A stretch of 56,279 nucleotides of DNA from Planctomycetota bacterium (GTDB lineage: Bacteria; Planctomycetota; MHYJ01; WSZJ01), in NCBI GenBank assembly GCA_016190145.1, contig JACPRD010000054.1, positions 1 through 56,279 on the forward strand, read 5' to 3'. This document shows, piece by piece, positions 42,028 to 51,493 of the stretch. The translations under genes were made by a program, and so were the position numbers. A model generated the notes under the pieces. The model was not told where the DNA came from. It worked only from the letters and a program-made list of their open reading frames with translations, and did not search any database. Every line of letters begins with the position of its first letter. Position 1 is the stretch's first letter.

Positions 42028-43134
42028 GTGCGCGCTCTCGTCGCCGGTTTCATGCTGGGCGCCCTGACGAGCGCCCTTCTCGTCAAATTCGTATTCCGCC
42101 TGGAACGGCGGCCGGTGCGCGCTATCGAGGAGGAGGCGGGTCGAGCCGTCGCGATCGGCGGGGATTCCGTGGTCCCTGTTGCGACGGCCGAGGACGGCGT
42201 CGCGACGCTGCGCGAGAAGCTGGCCCGCGCTGAAGCTGCGCTTTCGGATCTCAGGGCCCGGCGCGAGTCGCCTGAGGAGGAGAAGAAGGCGGCGCCAGGG
42301 TCGTCGGGTGCGCCGGATTCTCTCTGGCGCGTTGCGATCCAGGAAGAGGTCTGGGGGCCGATCCGGGCAAGGCTCTCCGAGCTGATCGCCGCGGCGGCGC
42401 GTGGAGAACCCGGGGACTCCGAGGCGTGGCAGGACCTGACGGATTCCGTCGAGTCCGCCACGGACCGCCTCGCCGCCGCTCTGGGGGTCAATCGCGTGCA
42501 GATCGAAACCTCGCCTGATGCTCTCGCGATCCGCCGCCTTCTGGAGCTGGAGGATTCGGAGTGCCTGCCGGACCCGGCCCAGTTCGCCACCCTCATGGCG
42601 TCCGTGACCAAAGGCCGCGAAGACTGGTACAGGTTCACGAACGCGCGCGGCGATTTCTCGGCTATCGCAAGGACGCACGAGGCCCTTCGCATTTCCAGCG
42701 AGACCGGGAGCGCGTTTGTGGGGGGGCTGCGTCCCGACCAGGTTGAGGCTCTGCAGGGCCAGGATTCCGATTTCTCTGAATGGTCGGAGGAACTGTCGAC
42801 GGACTCCGTCGTCACGGACACGCGGCAGGAAGCGGCCGCGGGCGTGGCCGCGTTCATCCGGGAAGAGCTCCGTCTCGAGCCCTGGCAGACGGTCGGCCTC
42901 GAGGCGCTCACTGCGGAGTACGTCGAGGCGCGGATGGCCTGGGAGGCGGAGTGCACGCGCCGCGAGGAGGCGGACGATGACGTGCCCGATTTCGAGCGGA
43001 CGCTGGCGCTTGCCGGCGCGTACCGGCGGCTGCAGGAACGTCTCGTGGAGAAGCTCAAGCTGGATTCCCGGCAGCTGGAGGCCGTCCGGGAGATGACCGT
43101 GGCCTGGGACGTCTCGGTCTACGACGAAGAGTAA
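42028..43134 (+). CDS. Membrane-anchored orphan protein with coiled-coil and helical domain
   Basis: A 368-residue protein starting at GTG 42028, divergent from mutS by 124 bases. One N-terminal membrane helix (about 4-21, LVAGFMLGALTSALLVKFVF) is followed by a coiled coil (about 50-75, TLREKLARAEAALSDLRARR). The remainder is acidic, helical and Trp-containing, for example REDWYRFTNARGDFSAIART, EEVWGPIRARLSELIAAAAR and LERTLALAGAYRRLQERLVE. I recognise no family. The chain after the helix is probably outside the cytoplasm. Alternative starts exist upstream (ATG 41866), but the SD-less upstream part looks non-coding. Confidence 0.72.
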   Translation: MRALVAGFMLGALTSALLVKFVFRLERRPVRAIEEEAGRAVAIGGDSVVPVATAEDGVATLREKLARAEAALSDLRARRESPEEEKKAAPGSSGAPDSLWRVAIQEEVWGPIRARLSELIAAAARGEPGDSEAWQDLTDSVESATDRLAAALGVNRVQIETSPDALAIRRLLELEDSECLPDPAQFATLMASVTKGREDWYRFTNARGDFSAIARTHEALRISSETGSAFVGGLRPDQVEALQGQDSDFSEWSEELSTDSVVTDTRQEAAAGVAAFIREELRLEPWQTVGLEALTAEYVEARMAWEAECTRREEADDDVPDFERTLALAGAYRRLQERLVEKLKLDSRQLEAVREMTVAWDVSVYDEE

Positions 43135-43181
43135 AGCGGCGGCTCGCGGAGTTGATTAGACCGTAGGATGGATCAGCATCC

Positions 43182-43667
43182 ATGCCGCCCCTTCCCTGGG
43201 AGCCAGACCGGCCTCTCGACGCCGGCGACCTCGCCCTTCGCGTTGCGCGAGCAACCGGAGGTTCTGCTCCGATGTTGAAGGCCTTCGACGAGGGCTGGGA
43301 CAACTGGGTGCTCGCCGGGCCGCCGGTGCTGGTGCACAACGACCTGCTTTCGGGTCACATCCTGGTCGTGCGGGGGCGCGTTTCGGGGATCATCGACTGG
43401 ACCGACGCGGGTTTTGGCGACCCCGCGGCGGACTTTGCGGGGCTGGCGCACTGGGCGGGTCCGCGGGCGCTCGAGGAGGCGATGGGGAGATACGGGCTGC
43501 CGGTCGATCCCGGGCTGGCGGAGCGGGCGCGGTATGCGGCCCTGTGCGTGGGGATTCTCGATCTTGACTACGGCGCGGCCACCGGGAGCGCCGTCTGGGT
43601 ACGATCGGGGAGGCAGGCGCTGGCGCAATGGGAAGGCAGCTGCAAGGTGAAGTCGCGTGGGCTTTGA
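43182..43667 (+). pseudogene. APH-family phosphotransferase with a large internal deletion
   Basis: A 161-residue relic of an aminoglycoside/choline-kinase-like gene. The end shows the family core: VHNDLLSGHILV with the catalytic Asp (Asp54), IIDWTDAGFGDPAADFAGL with the metal Asp (Asp72). The start carries the N-lobe opening ALRVARATGGSAPMLKAFDE-GWDN. The two are joined directly at about residues 42-47. The normal 120-140 residues between them, with the nucleotide Lys and the hinge, are missing. It therefore cannot bind ATP normally. The frame is still open. Whether it is a pseudogene or a shortened protein with a new role cannot be told. Confidence 0.7.
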
Positions 43668-43771
43668 GATCTTCTCCTGGGAGTCTCGCGGAACCCGGCA
43701 TGCCCGGCGCTCGTGTTAGACTTCCCGCGCCATCGCTCCCGCAACGACTGCGAAAGGACGGAAGTCCACCT

Positions 43772-45928
43772 GTGCGCGTCATCCTGAAATGGCCGGAGCC
43801 CGCTCCCGCCGCGGAGATCCTCGCTTCCCGCGGACACGAAATCGTCGCCGCTCCTCCGTGCGACATCGCGCTCATCGACGGCTCGCGGCCCGAGGCGCTG
43901 CATGACTGCCGCACCCTGGCGCTTCGGGCCGTCGTCGTTGTCGTTCTCCCCGCGGGCCGAATCGACCGTGCGGCCGAATGGCTCGATGCCGGCGCCGCGG
44001 ACGTCCTTTTCGCATCCGCGGACCCCGCCGCGCTCGCCCTCCGCCTCCGTGCAGCGGAGATGCTTGCCGAAGCGCGGGCTTCCCGGCGGTACACGGAGGA
44101 GCAGTTCCAGCTGCTGGTCGAGGCGGCGTTCGAGGGAATCTGCGTCCACAGCGAGGGGAGGGTTCTGTACTGCAATCGCGCCTTCGCCCAGACACTGGGC
44201 TATGCGCCGGAGGAACTCGTCGGGGCGTTCGCGCTCGATCGGGCCGCGCCCGAGGACCGCGCGCGCATCGCATCTCACATCGCCACCGGGTACGACCTCC
44301 CCTACCGCGCTCACGGGCTGCGCAAGGACGGCAGTCTCGTTCCCGTCGAAATCCGCGGCCGGACCGTCACGTCGAACGGCCGCCTGCTGCGCGTCACCGC
44401 GTTCCACGACCTCACCGTCGAGGAGGCGGCCGAGACGGAGCGGTTCCGCGCCGAAGAGGCGCTGGCGCGCTCGGAGGCGCGGTTCCGGCAGCTCATCGAG
44501 GAAGCGCCGGACGCGGTGGCCGTCGTCGGGCGCGACGGGAGATTCCTGTTCGCGAACCGGAGGACGGCGGCGCTCGTCGGGGTTCCGCGCCCGGAGGACC
44601 TGCTCACCCGGTCGCCCGCCGAGTTTCTCACGGAAGACGCCCGGCTGCGTTTTGCCGTGCGCACGCGCGCCCTTTTCGAGGGAAGCGAGACGCCGCACCC
44701 GAGCGAGTACGGGTTCCAGGCTCCGGGGGGGCCCGCGGGGATCGTCGAGGTCGTCTCGATTCCGATCGAATTCGAGGGAAGTCCCGCGCTGCTCGCGTTC
44801 ATCCGGGACGTCACGGAACGCCGCAGGATCGAGGCGCAGCTCCGGCAGAGCGAGCGCATGGCCTCGCTCGGCCTCCTGGCGGCCGGCGTGGCGCACGAGA
44901 TCAACAATCCGCTCTCCTGGGTCTCCACGAATCTCGAATTCGCGGCCGCCCGCGCGGGGGCGCTTCCTGAAATCGCGCGGGCGATCGGGGAAGCGCGGCA
45001 GGGGGCGGCGCGGGTGGCGAAGATCGTTCGGGACCTGCGGGTGTACACGCGGGCGGGGGAGGAGCCGCCGCGGCCGGTGGACGTGCGCGAGCCGCTGCGG
45101 TTCGCGCTGGCGGTCACGGCGGCCGAACTGCGGCCGCGCGCGCGGGTCGTGGAGGACTTCACTGCGGTGCCGCCGGTGCTGGCGAGCGAGGGGCGGCTCG
45201 GGCAGGTGTTCGTGGACCTGCTCACGAACGCGGCGCACGCGATCGAGGAGGGGGCGGCGGACGCGAACCGGATCCGGGTCGCGGTGCGCGCCGAGGGCGG
45301 GCAGGTCCTGGTGGACATCGAGGACACGGGCCGGGGGATTCCGGCCCAGCACTTGCCGCGGCTGTTCGAGCCGTTCTTCACGACGAAGCCGGAAGGTCAG
45401 GGAACGGGGCTCGGGCTGTTCGTGTGTCACGGGATCGTTCGGGCGCTGGGCGGCGACATTCGCGTCGAGAGCGAGGCCGGCCGCGGCACGCGCGTCCGCA
45501 TTCTCCTGCCCGCCGCGAAGGGACCGATTCCCGCGCCGCCGCCGCCTCCGTCCGCCCCCGCTCCCGCGGGGCGCCGCCGCCGCGTGCTGCTGATCGACGA
45601 CGAGATGCACATGAGCCTCGCGCTCGCGCGCCTGCTCGAGCCGGACCACGAGGTCGTCGCGGAGACGGAGGGGGGGGCGGCGCTCGAGCGGTTGCGGGCG
45701 GGCGAGGTGTTCGACGTGATTCTCTGCGACCTGATGATGCCGCGCATGACGGGGATGGACCTGCACGCAGAGCTGTCGAAATCGATGCCGGAACTGGCGG
45801 CGCGTATGGTGTTCCTGACCGGCGGAGCGTTCACGCCGCGGTCGCAGGCGTTTCTCCAGACCGAGGGGCTCAAGTGGCTGGAGAAGCCGTTTCAGCTGGA
45901 GGATCTGCTGCGGGCGATGGAAGTCTGA
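43772..45928 (+). CDS. Hybrid histidine kinase: degenerate receiver, two PAS, HisKA-HATPase and receiver
   Basis: A 718-residue soluble sensor from GTG 43772. Residues 1-100 resemble a receiver that has lost its phosphoacceptor. PAS1 is about 110-220 (QLLVEAAFEGICVHSEGRVL), PAS2 about 235-350 (LIEEAPDAVAVVGRDGRFLF). The dimerisation His is in AAGVAHEINNPLS (His375). The ATPase has N box DLLTNAAHAI, G1 DIEDTGRGIP, G2 EGQGTGLGLF. A C-terminal receiver follows a Pro-rich linker (RRVLLIDDEMHMSLALARLL, Asp653 in ILCDLMMPRMTG, FLTGGA, KPF). No membrane helix is seen, so it senses a cytoplasmic signal; its ligand is unknown. The receiver may phosphorylate or regulate another protein. Confidence 0.93.
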   Translation: MRVILKWPEPAPAAEILASRGHEIVAAPPCDIALIDGSRPEALHDCRTLALRAVVVVVLPAGRIDRAAEWLDAGAADVLFASADPAALALRLRAAEMLAEARASRRYTEEQFQLLVEAAFEGICVHSEGRVLYCNRAFAQTLGYAPEELVGAFALDRAAPEDRARIASHIATGYDLPYRAHGLRKDGSLVPVEIRGRTVTSNGRLLRVTAFHDLTVEEAAETERFRAEEALARSEARFRQLIEEAPDAVAVVGRDGRFLFANRRTAALVGVPRPEDLLTRSPAEFLTEDARLRFAVRTRALFEGSETPHPSEYGFQAPGGPAGIVEVVSIPIEFEGSPALLAFIRDVTERRRIEAQLRQSERMASLGLLAAGVAHEINNPLSWVSTNLEFAAARAGALPEIARAIGEARQGAARVAKIVRDLRVYTRAGEEPPRPVDVREPLRFALAVTAAELRPRARVVEDFTAVPPVLASEGRLGQVFVDLLTNAAHAIEEGAADANRIRVAVRAEGGQVLVDIEDTGRGIPAQHLPRLFEPFFTTKPEGQGTGLGLFVCHGIVRALGGDIRVESEAGRGTRVRILLPAAKGPIPAPPPPPSAPAPAGRRRRVLLIDDEMHMSLALARLLEPDHEVVAETEGGAALERLRAGEVFDVILCDLMMPRMTGMDLHAELSKSMPELAARMVFLTGGAFTPRSQAFLQTEGLKWLEKPFQLEDLLRAMEV

Positions 45929-45957
45929 ACGGAGGCTGCGCGGGGCCGGCGGCGGAA

Positions 45958-48714
45958 TCAACGGATCCGGCGGAGGGCTTCCTCGAGGTCCCCGCGAGCG
46001 GGATCGTCCGCCGGGACGCGCCGCAGCGCTTCCTCGAGCACGTGCCGCGCTTCGGCGCCTCGGCCCAGCGCGAGAAGGGCCAGGCCGCGCGTGGCGACGG
46101 CGTCGGTGCGGTCGGGGGCCAGCGCGAGGGCCCGGTCGGCCGCCGCGAGCGCACCCGCGGGATCGCCCCGCTTCTCGAGGACCACGCCGAGGTTCGCCCA
46201 GGCCTCGGCGTGCCCGGGGTGTGCCGCGAGCACACCGCGCAGGTCGGCCTCGGCTTCCGGATAGCGCCCCATCTCGAGCAGGATCGCCCCGCGGCCGGCG
46301 AGCGAAAGGGCGATGGTGGGGGCGCGCCGCACGGCCTCGTCCGCGTCGGCGAGCGCGCCCGGCAGGTCGCGGACCCTGAGGCGCGCCACGGCGCGGTTCC
46401 CCCAGCCGACGGCGTTCGACGGATCGCGCCGGACCGCTTCTTCGAAATCGGCGAGCGCCCCCGCAGCGTCCCCCTCCGTGAACCGGACGTGGCCCCGGTT
46501 GATCCAGGCCCAGGCGAGGTCGGGAAACTGCGCCATCGCGGCCTCGAAGTCCTTCAGCGCGCCGTCCCGGTCGCCAAGCGAATAGCGCGCGCGCCCTCGA
46601 TTGTTGAGCGCGGTCTCAGAGTCGGGCCGGAGACATAGCGCCTCCTCGAAGTCGCCGAGAGCCACGCGAACCGCCCCCTCCTCCATCCCGACCATGCCGA
46701 GATTGTGGCGCGCCGCGAAGAACCGCGGGCGGATTCGCAGCGCCGCCTCGAGGTCCGCGCGCGCGCCCGCGAGGTCTCCCGCCATGCCGCGGTCGGTGCC
46801 GCGCTGAAAGAGGGCGACCGGGTGGCGGGGGCGCAGCGCGAGGGCCGCGTCGAGCGAGCGCCGCCGCTCTTCTCCCGTCGTGCACGCCCCGAGCAGCCAG
46901 TGGAACTCCTCCAGTCCCTCGCGCGCCCCGCCCGTAATCCGGGTCCGGCAGAGCGCGGCGGAAACCTCCCTGTCCCCCCGGACGTGCGCGAGCATCGCCC
47001 GCGCGAATTCCCGGTGCGCCTCCTCGTCGTACCCGCTTCCGTGCGCGAGCGCCCTCTCGAACGCGTCCTGCGCCTCCGCGAGCCGGCGCTGCGCCCCCGC
47101 CGACATCGCCGCGCGCCGCTCCGGCAGAAACGCGAGCTGGTCGCGGAACGTCCGCTCCGTCAGGTGACGCCCGAGTTGGAACCAGGCGGGACCGAATCCG
47201 GAGTCGAGCCGAAGCGCCTCCCGGAACGCCGCTTCCGTTCCCTCGTCGTCCCCCAGCAGGTCGCGCGCCAGGCCGTGGAGGTAATGGCCCAGGGGGAGTT
47301 CGGCGCAGAGGCGAAGCGACTGCTCGAGGAGCGCCAGGGCCGGCTCGAGGCGCTTCCCGAGCTGTTCGCGGGAGGCGTCCTTCTCATAGAGGAAGCGCAG
47401 GGCGGCGTCGAGGGAGGGACGGGCCTTTTCGAGGAGGCGCAGGGCTTCGACCTGGTCCTGCGCGCGGCGGAGCGCGGTCGTGCGCTCCTCCTCGGCGCGC
47501 CGCAGGGCCGCGGCGTCGGGCGCGGCGGAGGAGGGGCGGCGGGTGAAGCGGCGGACGAGGCGCTCGAGCCAGGAGGGCGGGGTGGCGGCGACGGGGCGGC
47601 TGGAGAGGAAGCGGCGGAGGTCGTCGGCGAGGGCGGCGCCGTCGGGGTAGCGGCGCTCGGGGTCTTTTTCGAGGCACTTGAGGCAGACGGCGTCGAGCGG
47701 CGCGGGGACGGCCGGGTTGTGCGCCGACGGAGGCGGGGGCTCGTCGCGTTCGATGGAGAGCAGGACTTCCGCTCCCGCGCCGCGGAACGGGAAGACCCCG
47801 GCGAGCGCGCGGTAGAGGGCGACGCCGAACGAGAAGACGTCGCCGGCCGGCGTGGCGGGCCGCCGGGCGCGGGCGGCGCGCTCCGGAGGAATGTATGCGA
47901 GCGTGCCCAGGACCGCGCCGCTTCCCGTCAGCGCCGCGGCCATCGGCCCCAGATCGCGCGCGAGGCCGAAGTCCGCGAGCACGGCTCTTCCCTGGCGGTC
48001 GATGAGGATGTTCGCGGGCTTGACGTCGCGGTGCACGACGCCCGCCTGGTGCGCGCACGCGAGCGCGTCGGCGGCCTGCGCGAGGATCCCGGTCCGGTCG
48101 GCGAGGGAGAACTGCTCGAAGGTCTCCGCGAGCCGCTGCTCGAGCGTCGTCCCCTCGACGAGTTCCATGGTGAAGTAGTGCCGCCCCTCGATGTGCCCGA
48201 TCTCGTGCACCGCGACGATGTTCGGGTGGCGCAGCTTCGCCGCGGCGCGGGCCTCGCGCAGAAGTCTCTCCGCCGCGCCCGGATCCACCTCCATTTCGGG
48301 ACACGACAGCATCTTGAGCGCGACCGTGCGGCCGAGGCGCGGGTCGGCGGCCTCGTAAACCACGCCCATCCCGCCGCGGCCGATTTCGCGTCTCAGCACG
48401 TATCGACCGAACGCGCGGTCGCCCGCCGGCGCGGGCGCGGCCGTCGCGGGCGGGAGGACGAAGCCGAGGGAAGCGGGCGCGAGCGGGCCGCCGCACGCGG
48501 GGCAGCGTGGCGGCGCCGCGGGGTCGCTCGCAAGCGTGTAGACGCGGCCGCAGGGGGCGCACGTGAAGAGGCCGCCGGCCTGCGGGGACATGGGGGAAGG
48601 CGGGGGCACGACGGGCGTGGCGTCGGGGTCGTCCTGCCGCCGCGCCTGCGCCGCCTGCTCCGGCGTCAGCAGGCCGCGCTTCACCATCTCCTCGAACCAG
48701 TCGCCCGGGTTCAT
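45958..48714 (-). CDS. Cytoplasmic TPR Ser/Thr kinase with an N-terminal zinc ribbon (downstream partner)
   Basis: A 918-residue Hanks-type kinase without a membrane helix. A short helix (NPGDWFEEMVKRGLLTPEQA) precedes a zinc ribbon (Cys52, 55, 71, 74 in CAPCGRVY and CPACGGPL). The kinase has GRGGMGV (112-118), Lys134 in VALKML, HRDVKPAN (228-235), DFG (248-250) and PPERA. After a coiled coil (about 415-470), about a dozen TPR units fill the rest (AWINRGHVRFTEGDAAGALA, ADFEEAVRRDPSNAVGWGNR and so on). ATG 48714 overlaps the upstream kinase stop (ATGA), so both are made together. The kinase residues are complete; the TPRs probably recruit substrates. Confidence 0.92.
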   Translation of the reverse strand: MNPGDWFEEMVKRGLLTPEQAAQARRQDDPDATPVVPPPSPMSPQAGGLFTCAPCGRVYTLASDPAAPPRCPACGGPLAPASLGFVLPPATAAPAPAGDRAFGRYVLRREIGRGGMGVVYEAADPRLGRTVALKMLSCPEMEVDPGAAERLLREARAAAKLRHPNIVAVHEIGHIEGRHYFTMELVEGTTLEQRLAETFEQFSLADRTGILAQAADALACAHQAGVVHRDVKPANILIDRQGRAVLADFGLARDLGPMAAALTGSGAVLGTLAYIPPERAARARRPATPAGDVFSFGVALYRALAGVFPFRGAGAEVLLSIERDEPPPPSAHNPAVPAPLDAVCLKCLEKDPERRYPDGAALADDLRRFLSSRPVAATPPSWLERLVRRFTRRPSSAAPDAAALRRAEEERTTALRRAQDQVEALRLLEKARPSLDAALRFLYEKDASREQLGKRLEPALALLEQSLRLCAELPLGHYLHGLARDLLGDDEGTEAAFREALRLDSGFGPAWFQLGRHLTERTFRDQLAFLPERRAAMSAGAQRRLAEAQDAFERALAHGSGYDEEAHREFARAMLAHVRGDREVSAALCRTRITGGAREGLEEFHWLLGACTTGEERRRSLDAALALRPRHPVALFQRGTDRGMAGDLAGARADLEAALRIRPRFFAARHNLGMVGMEEGAVRVALGDFEEALCLRPDSETALNNRGRARYSLGDRDGALKDFEAAMAQFPDLAWAWINRGHVRFTEGDAAGALADFEEAVRRDPSNAVGWGNRAVARLRVRDLPGALADADEAVRRAPTIALSLAGRGAILLEMGRYPEAEADLRGVLAAHPGHAEAWANLGVVLEKRGDPAGALAAADRALALAPDRTDAVATRGLALLALGRGAEARHVLEEALRRVPADDPARGDLEEALRRIR

Positions 48715-51167
48715 CCGCGCGCCTCCCGGAGCGTCGCCTCCGCCTCCCCGCGGAAGAACCAGTCCGCGGGCGCGGTCGCGAGCCCCGCCTCGAGGCTCGC
48801 AAGCGCCTCGGCCCGCCTCCCCAGCCGGAGCAGCGCGGTTCCATACCCGCAGAGGTCGCCGGGGTCGTTCGAACCTTCGGCCAGGATCCGCTCCCACAAC
48901 GAGCGTGCTTCCTCCCAGCGCAGGCAGCGGCAGAACACGGTCGCGAGCATCCGGCGCGCGAGCAGCTGGCCCGGCCAGCGCCGGAGGACTTCCTCCAGGC
49001 CGGCGATCGCGTCCTCGTTCCGGTTCATCATCATGAGGGCCGCGACGCGATTGAATCGCGCGAGCTCCAGGTCGGGATCCGATTCGATCGCGCGCTCGAA
49101 ATCGGCAAGCGCCTCCGCGAGCTCCCCTGCCTCGGCACGGATCTTCCCGCGGTTGTTCCATGCGGACGGCCCCGACGGATCCAGCCGGACCGCCGCGTCG
49201 TAGTCCTCCCGCGCGCCGCGGGAATCCCCGAGGAGCCCGCGCACGACCCCGCGGTTCGTGTGGGCGGCCGCGAAGGAAGGCTTCAGCTCGACCGCCGCGT
49301 CGAAGTCCTCGAGCGCCCCGGCGTGCCGGCCCAGCTTGAATCGAGCGGTGCCGCGCGCGAAACGCGCGGGCGCGAACCACGGCCGGATCTCGAGCGCCGC
49401 GTCGCACGCCGCCTCCTCCGCCGCCGCCGGCTGCCCGCGACCCAGGATCCAGTGGAACTCCTCGCGCCCCTCGGCCGCGGGAAACGCCGCAAGCCCCTCC
49501 CGGCAGAGTCGCTCCGTCTCCGCCCGATCGCCGCGAAACGAGGCGACGAGCGCGTCGGCGGCCTTCCTCTGAAGAGCGTCCTCGAAGCCGCTTCCCAGCG
49601 CGATCGCCCGCTCCAGTTCCGCCACGGCCTCGCCCGCGCGCCGCTCGCACTCCCCGCGGCGGCGCTTTCGCTCCTGCTCGCCCGAGCACAGTGAAGCGAG
49701 CCACGCGCGTTCGAGGAGGAGGCGGCCGACGTGGAAATGGGCGGCGCCGAGCTGGGGGTCGAGGAGGATCGCCTCGCGCCAGCAGGCCTCGGCCTGCGCG
49801 TCGTCGCCGAGCATCTCCCAGGCCCGGCCGAGGAGGAGCCGCGCCGGGGCCAGCGCGGGGGCGACGGCCAACGCTTCCTCGATGTGCCGCCGCGCCTGGT
49901 CCGCGCGCCGCCGGATCGCAGCGGGAGAGGCGGCGGGGTCGTAGTGGGTGCGCGCGGCAAGGTCGAGCGCCGGGCGGGCCTGCTCGAGCTTCTTGAATCC
50001 CGCGGCGTTTGCGCGCTCGCGGTCCTCCAGCGTCTGCCGCTCCGCTTCGACGCGCGCGAGCTCCGTTTCGGCCGCGCTCTCGCGCGCCTGCGTCCGCGTG
50101 AGGGAGCGCCAGAGCCGCCGGAACCGCGACGACGGCGCCGCGGCGAGGGCGTGGCCGGCGAGGAGGCGCCTGAGGTCGGCGGCGAGCGCGGCTCCGTGCG
50201 GGTAGCGGTGGGAGGGCTTCTTCTCGAGGCACTTGAGGCAGACGGTCTCGAGGTCCTCGGTGATTTCCGGGTCGTGCGTGCGGAGGGCGACAGGCTCGGA
50301 CTCCAGGATATGGCGGAGGGGTTCCAGGCCGAGGCCGGGGAACGGAAGCGTGTCCGTGAGTGCGCGGTAGAGGACGGCGCCGAAGGAGAAGACGTCGCTT
50401 TCGGGGCCGGCCTCGCGCCCGCGTCCCGCGGCCTGTTCCGGAGACATGTACGCCGGCGTCCCGATCAGAACGCCGGTGCGCGTGGGGCTGTCGGAGGAGG
50501 CTCGCTCGCGGGCGAGACCGAAGTCCATCAGCACGGCGCGCCCTCCCGGAACGACGAGGATGTTCTGCGGCTTGACGTCCCGGTGCACCAACCCCTCCCC
50601 GTGCGCGTACTCGAGGGCTTCCGCGATCCGCGCGAGGACTTCGACCCGGCGGCGGCGCGGAAACTCCTCGCGGGCGTTCGGGGCCGTCAGCCGTTCCTCC
50701 AGGCTGCGCCCCTCCACGAGTTCCATGCAGAAATAGTGCCGCCCGCCGATTTCGCCGGCGTCGTGGACCGCCGCGATCGCCGGGTGCCGCAGCCGCGCAC
50801 ACGAACGCGCTTCCCGCACCAGCCGCTCCACCGCCTCCGCATCCATCTCGCGCCCCGCGGCGTGCAGCATCTTGATCGCGACCAGCCGCGACAGCCGCGG
50901 GTCCCACGCCTCGTAGACTACCCCCATCGCCCCGCGCCCGAGCTCGCGCCGGAGCCGGTACGGCCCGAAAGGCCGATCGCCCCCAGGGACCCCCGGTTGC
51001 GGGACGTCGCCGACCGCCAGGATCGGGCCGGCGTTGCGGACTTCCTGAAGAGGTCCTCCGCAGGCGGGGCATGAAGGCGCCGTCGCCGTCGCGCCGGACG
51101 GTGCGCGCCAGACCCGGCCGCACGGGGCGCAGAGTCCGAGGAAGGCCGGGGAGGACGAAACGTCCAT
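48711..51167 (-). CDS. Cytoplasmic TPR Ser/Thr kinase with an N-terminal zinc ribbon (upstream partner)
   Basis: An 818-residue Hanks-type kinase that parallels its neighbour. An N-terminal ribbon (Cys13, Cys16, Cys33, Cys36 in CAPCGRVW and CPACGGPL) precedes the kinase: GRGAMGV (77-83), Lys99 in VAIKML, HRDVKPQN (195-202), DFG (215-217), YMSPEQAAG. A coiled coil (about 320-350) and TPR units follow (AHTNRGVVRGLLGDSRGARE, AWNNRGKIRAEAGELAEALA). No membrane helix is seen. The stop is coupled by ATGA to the second kinase. It is divergent from the peptide cassette, with conserved-core hairpin copy 4 in the gap. A regulatory link to that cassette is possible but unproven. Confidence 0.92.
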   Translation of the reverse strand: MDVSSSPAFLGLCAPCGRVWRAPSGATATAPSCPACGGPLQEVRNAGPILAVGDVPQPGVPGGDRPFGPYRLRRELGRGAMGVVYEAWDPRLSRLVAIKMLHAAGREMDAEAVERLVREARSCARLRHPAIAAVHDAGEIGGRHYFCMELVEGRSLEERLTAPNAREEFPRRRRVEVLARIAEALEYAHGEGLVHRDVKPQNILVVPGGRAVLMDFGLARERASSDSPTRTGVLIGTPAYMSPEQAAGRGREAGPESDVFSFGAVLYRALTDTLPFPGLGLEPLRHILESEPVALRTHDPEITEDLETVCLKCLEKKPSHRYPHGAALAADLRRLLAGHALAAAPSSRFRRLWRSLTRTQARESAAETELARVEAERQTLEDRERANAAGFKKLEQARPALDLAARTHYDPAASPAAIRRRADQARRHIEEALAVAPALAPARLLLGRAWEMLGDDAQAEACWREAILLDPQLGAAHFHVGRLLLERAWLASLCSGEQERKRRRGECERRAGEAVAELERAIALGSGFEDALQRKAADALVASFRGDRAETERLCREGLAAFPAAEGREEFHWILGRGQPAAAEEAACDAALEIRPWFAPARFARGTARFKLGRHAGALEDFDAAVELKPSFAAAHTNRGVVRGLLGDSRGAREDYDAAVRLDPSGPSAWNNRGKIRAEAGELAEALADFERAIESDPDLELARFNRVAALMMMNRNEDAIAGLEEVLRRWPGQLLARRMLATVFCRCLRWEEARSLWERILAEGSNDPGDLCGYGTALLRLGRRAEALASLEAGLATAPADWFFRGEAEATLREARG

Positions 51168-51216
51168 GGCGGGGAGTCTAGCTCCCGGGCCTTCGGGCGC
51201 GGAGGAACTTCAGGCG

Positions 51217-51308
51217 AGAGCGCGTGAAGAAGGCGAGTGCCGGCGGCGGTCGGACCTCGCTTCGCTCGCCCCGACCGCTCGCCGTGGCTCGCCTGCTTCA
51301 CGCGCTCT
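51217..51308. repeat. Conserved-core hairpin, copy 4
   Basis: The left arm (51217-51245) and right arm (51280-51308) pair over 29 bases with a few mismatches; both contain AGAGCGCGTGAAG or its complement. The inner core GCGGTCGGACCTCGCTTCGC, then CCCCGACCG, is the family core. It lies between the divergent TPR kinase and the peptide genes. Confidence 0.7.
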
Positions 51309-51493
51309 GGAAACAGGCCTCGCGAGTCCGGGTTTTGGAGGCCGCGGATCAGGGGTGGACCTTCTCGGCGCCGCCGGCTTTCCGGCACCGACGCCCAATT
51401 CCCGGCGGCAGCGCACCCGGATCCCCCCGTGGGACCCCCGGCACCCGCTTTGCATTACCTCGCTTCCGTCGCCATTCAGAAAAGGAGAGAGCC

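Noticed and set aside
43772..45928. Upstream ATG at 43700 as start of the hybrid kinase
   Set aside because: The extra residues are low-complexity and overlap non-coding-looking sequence; GTG 43772 opens directly onto the receiver-like domain.
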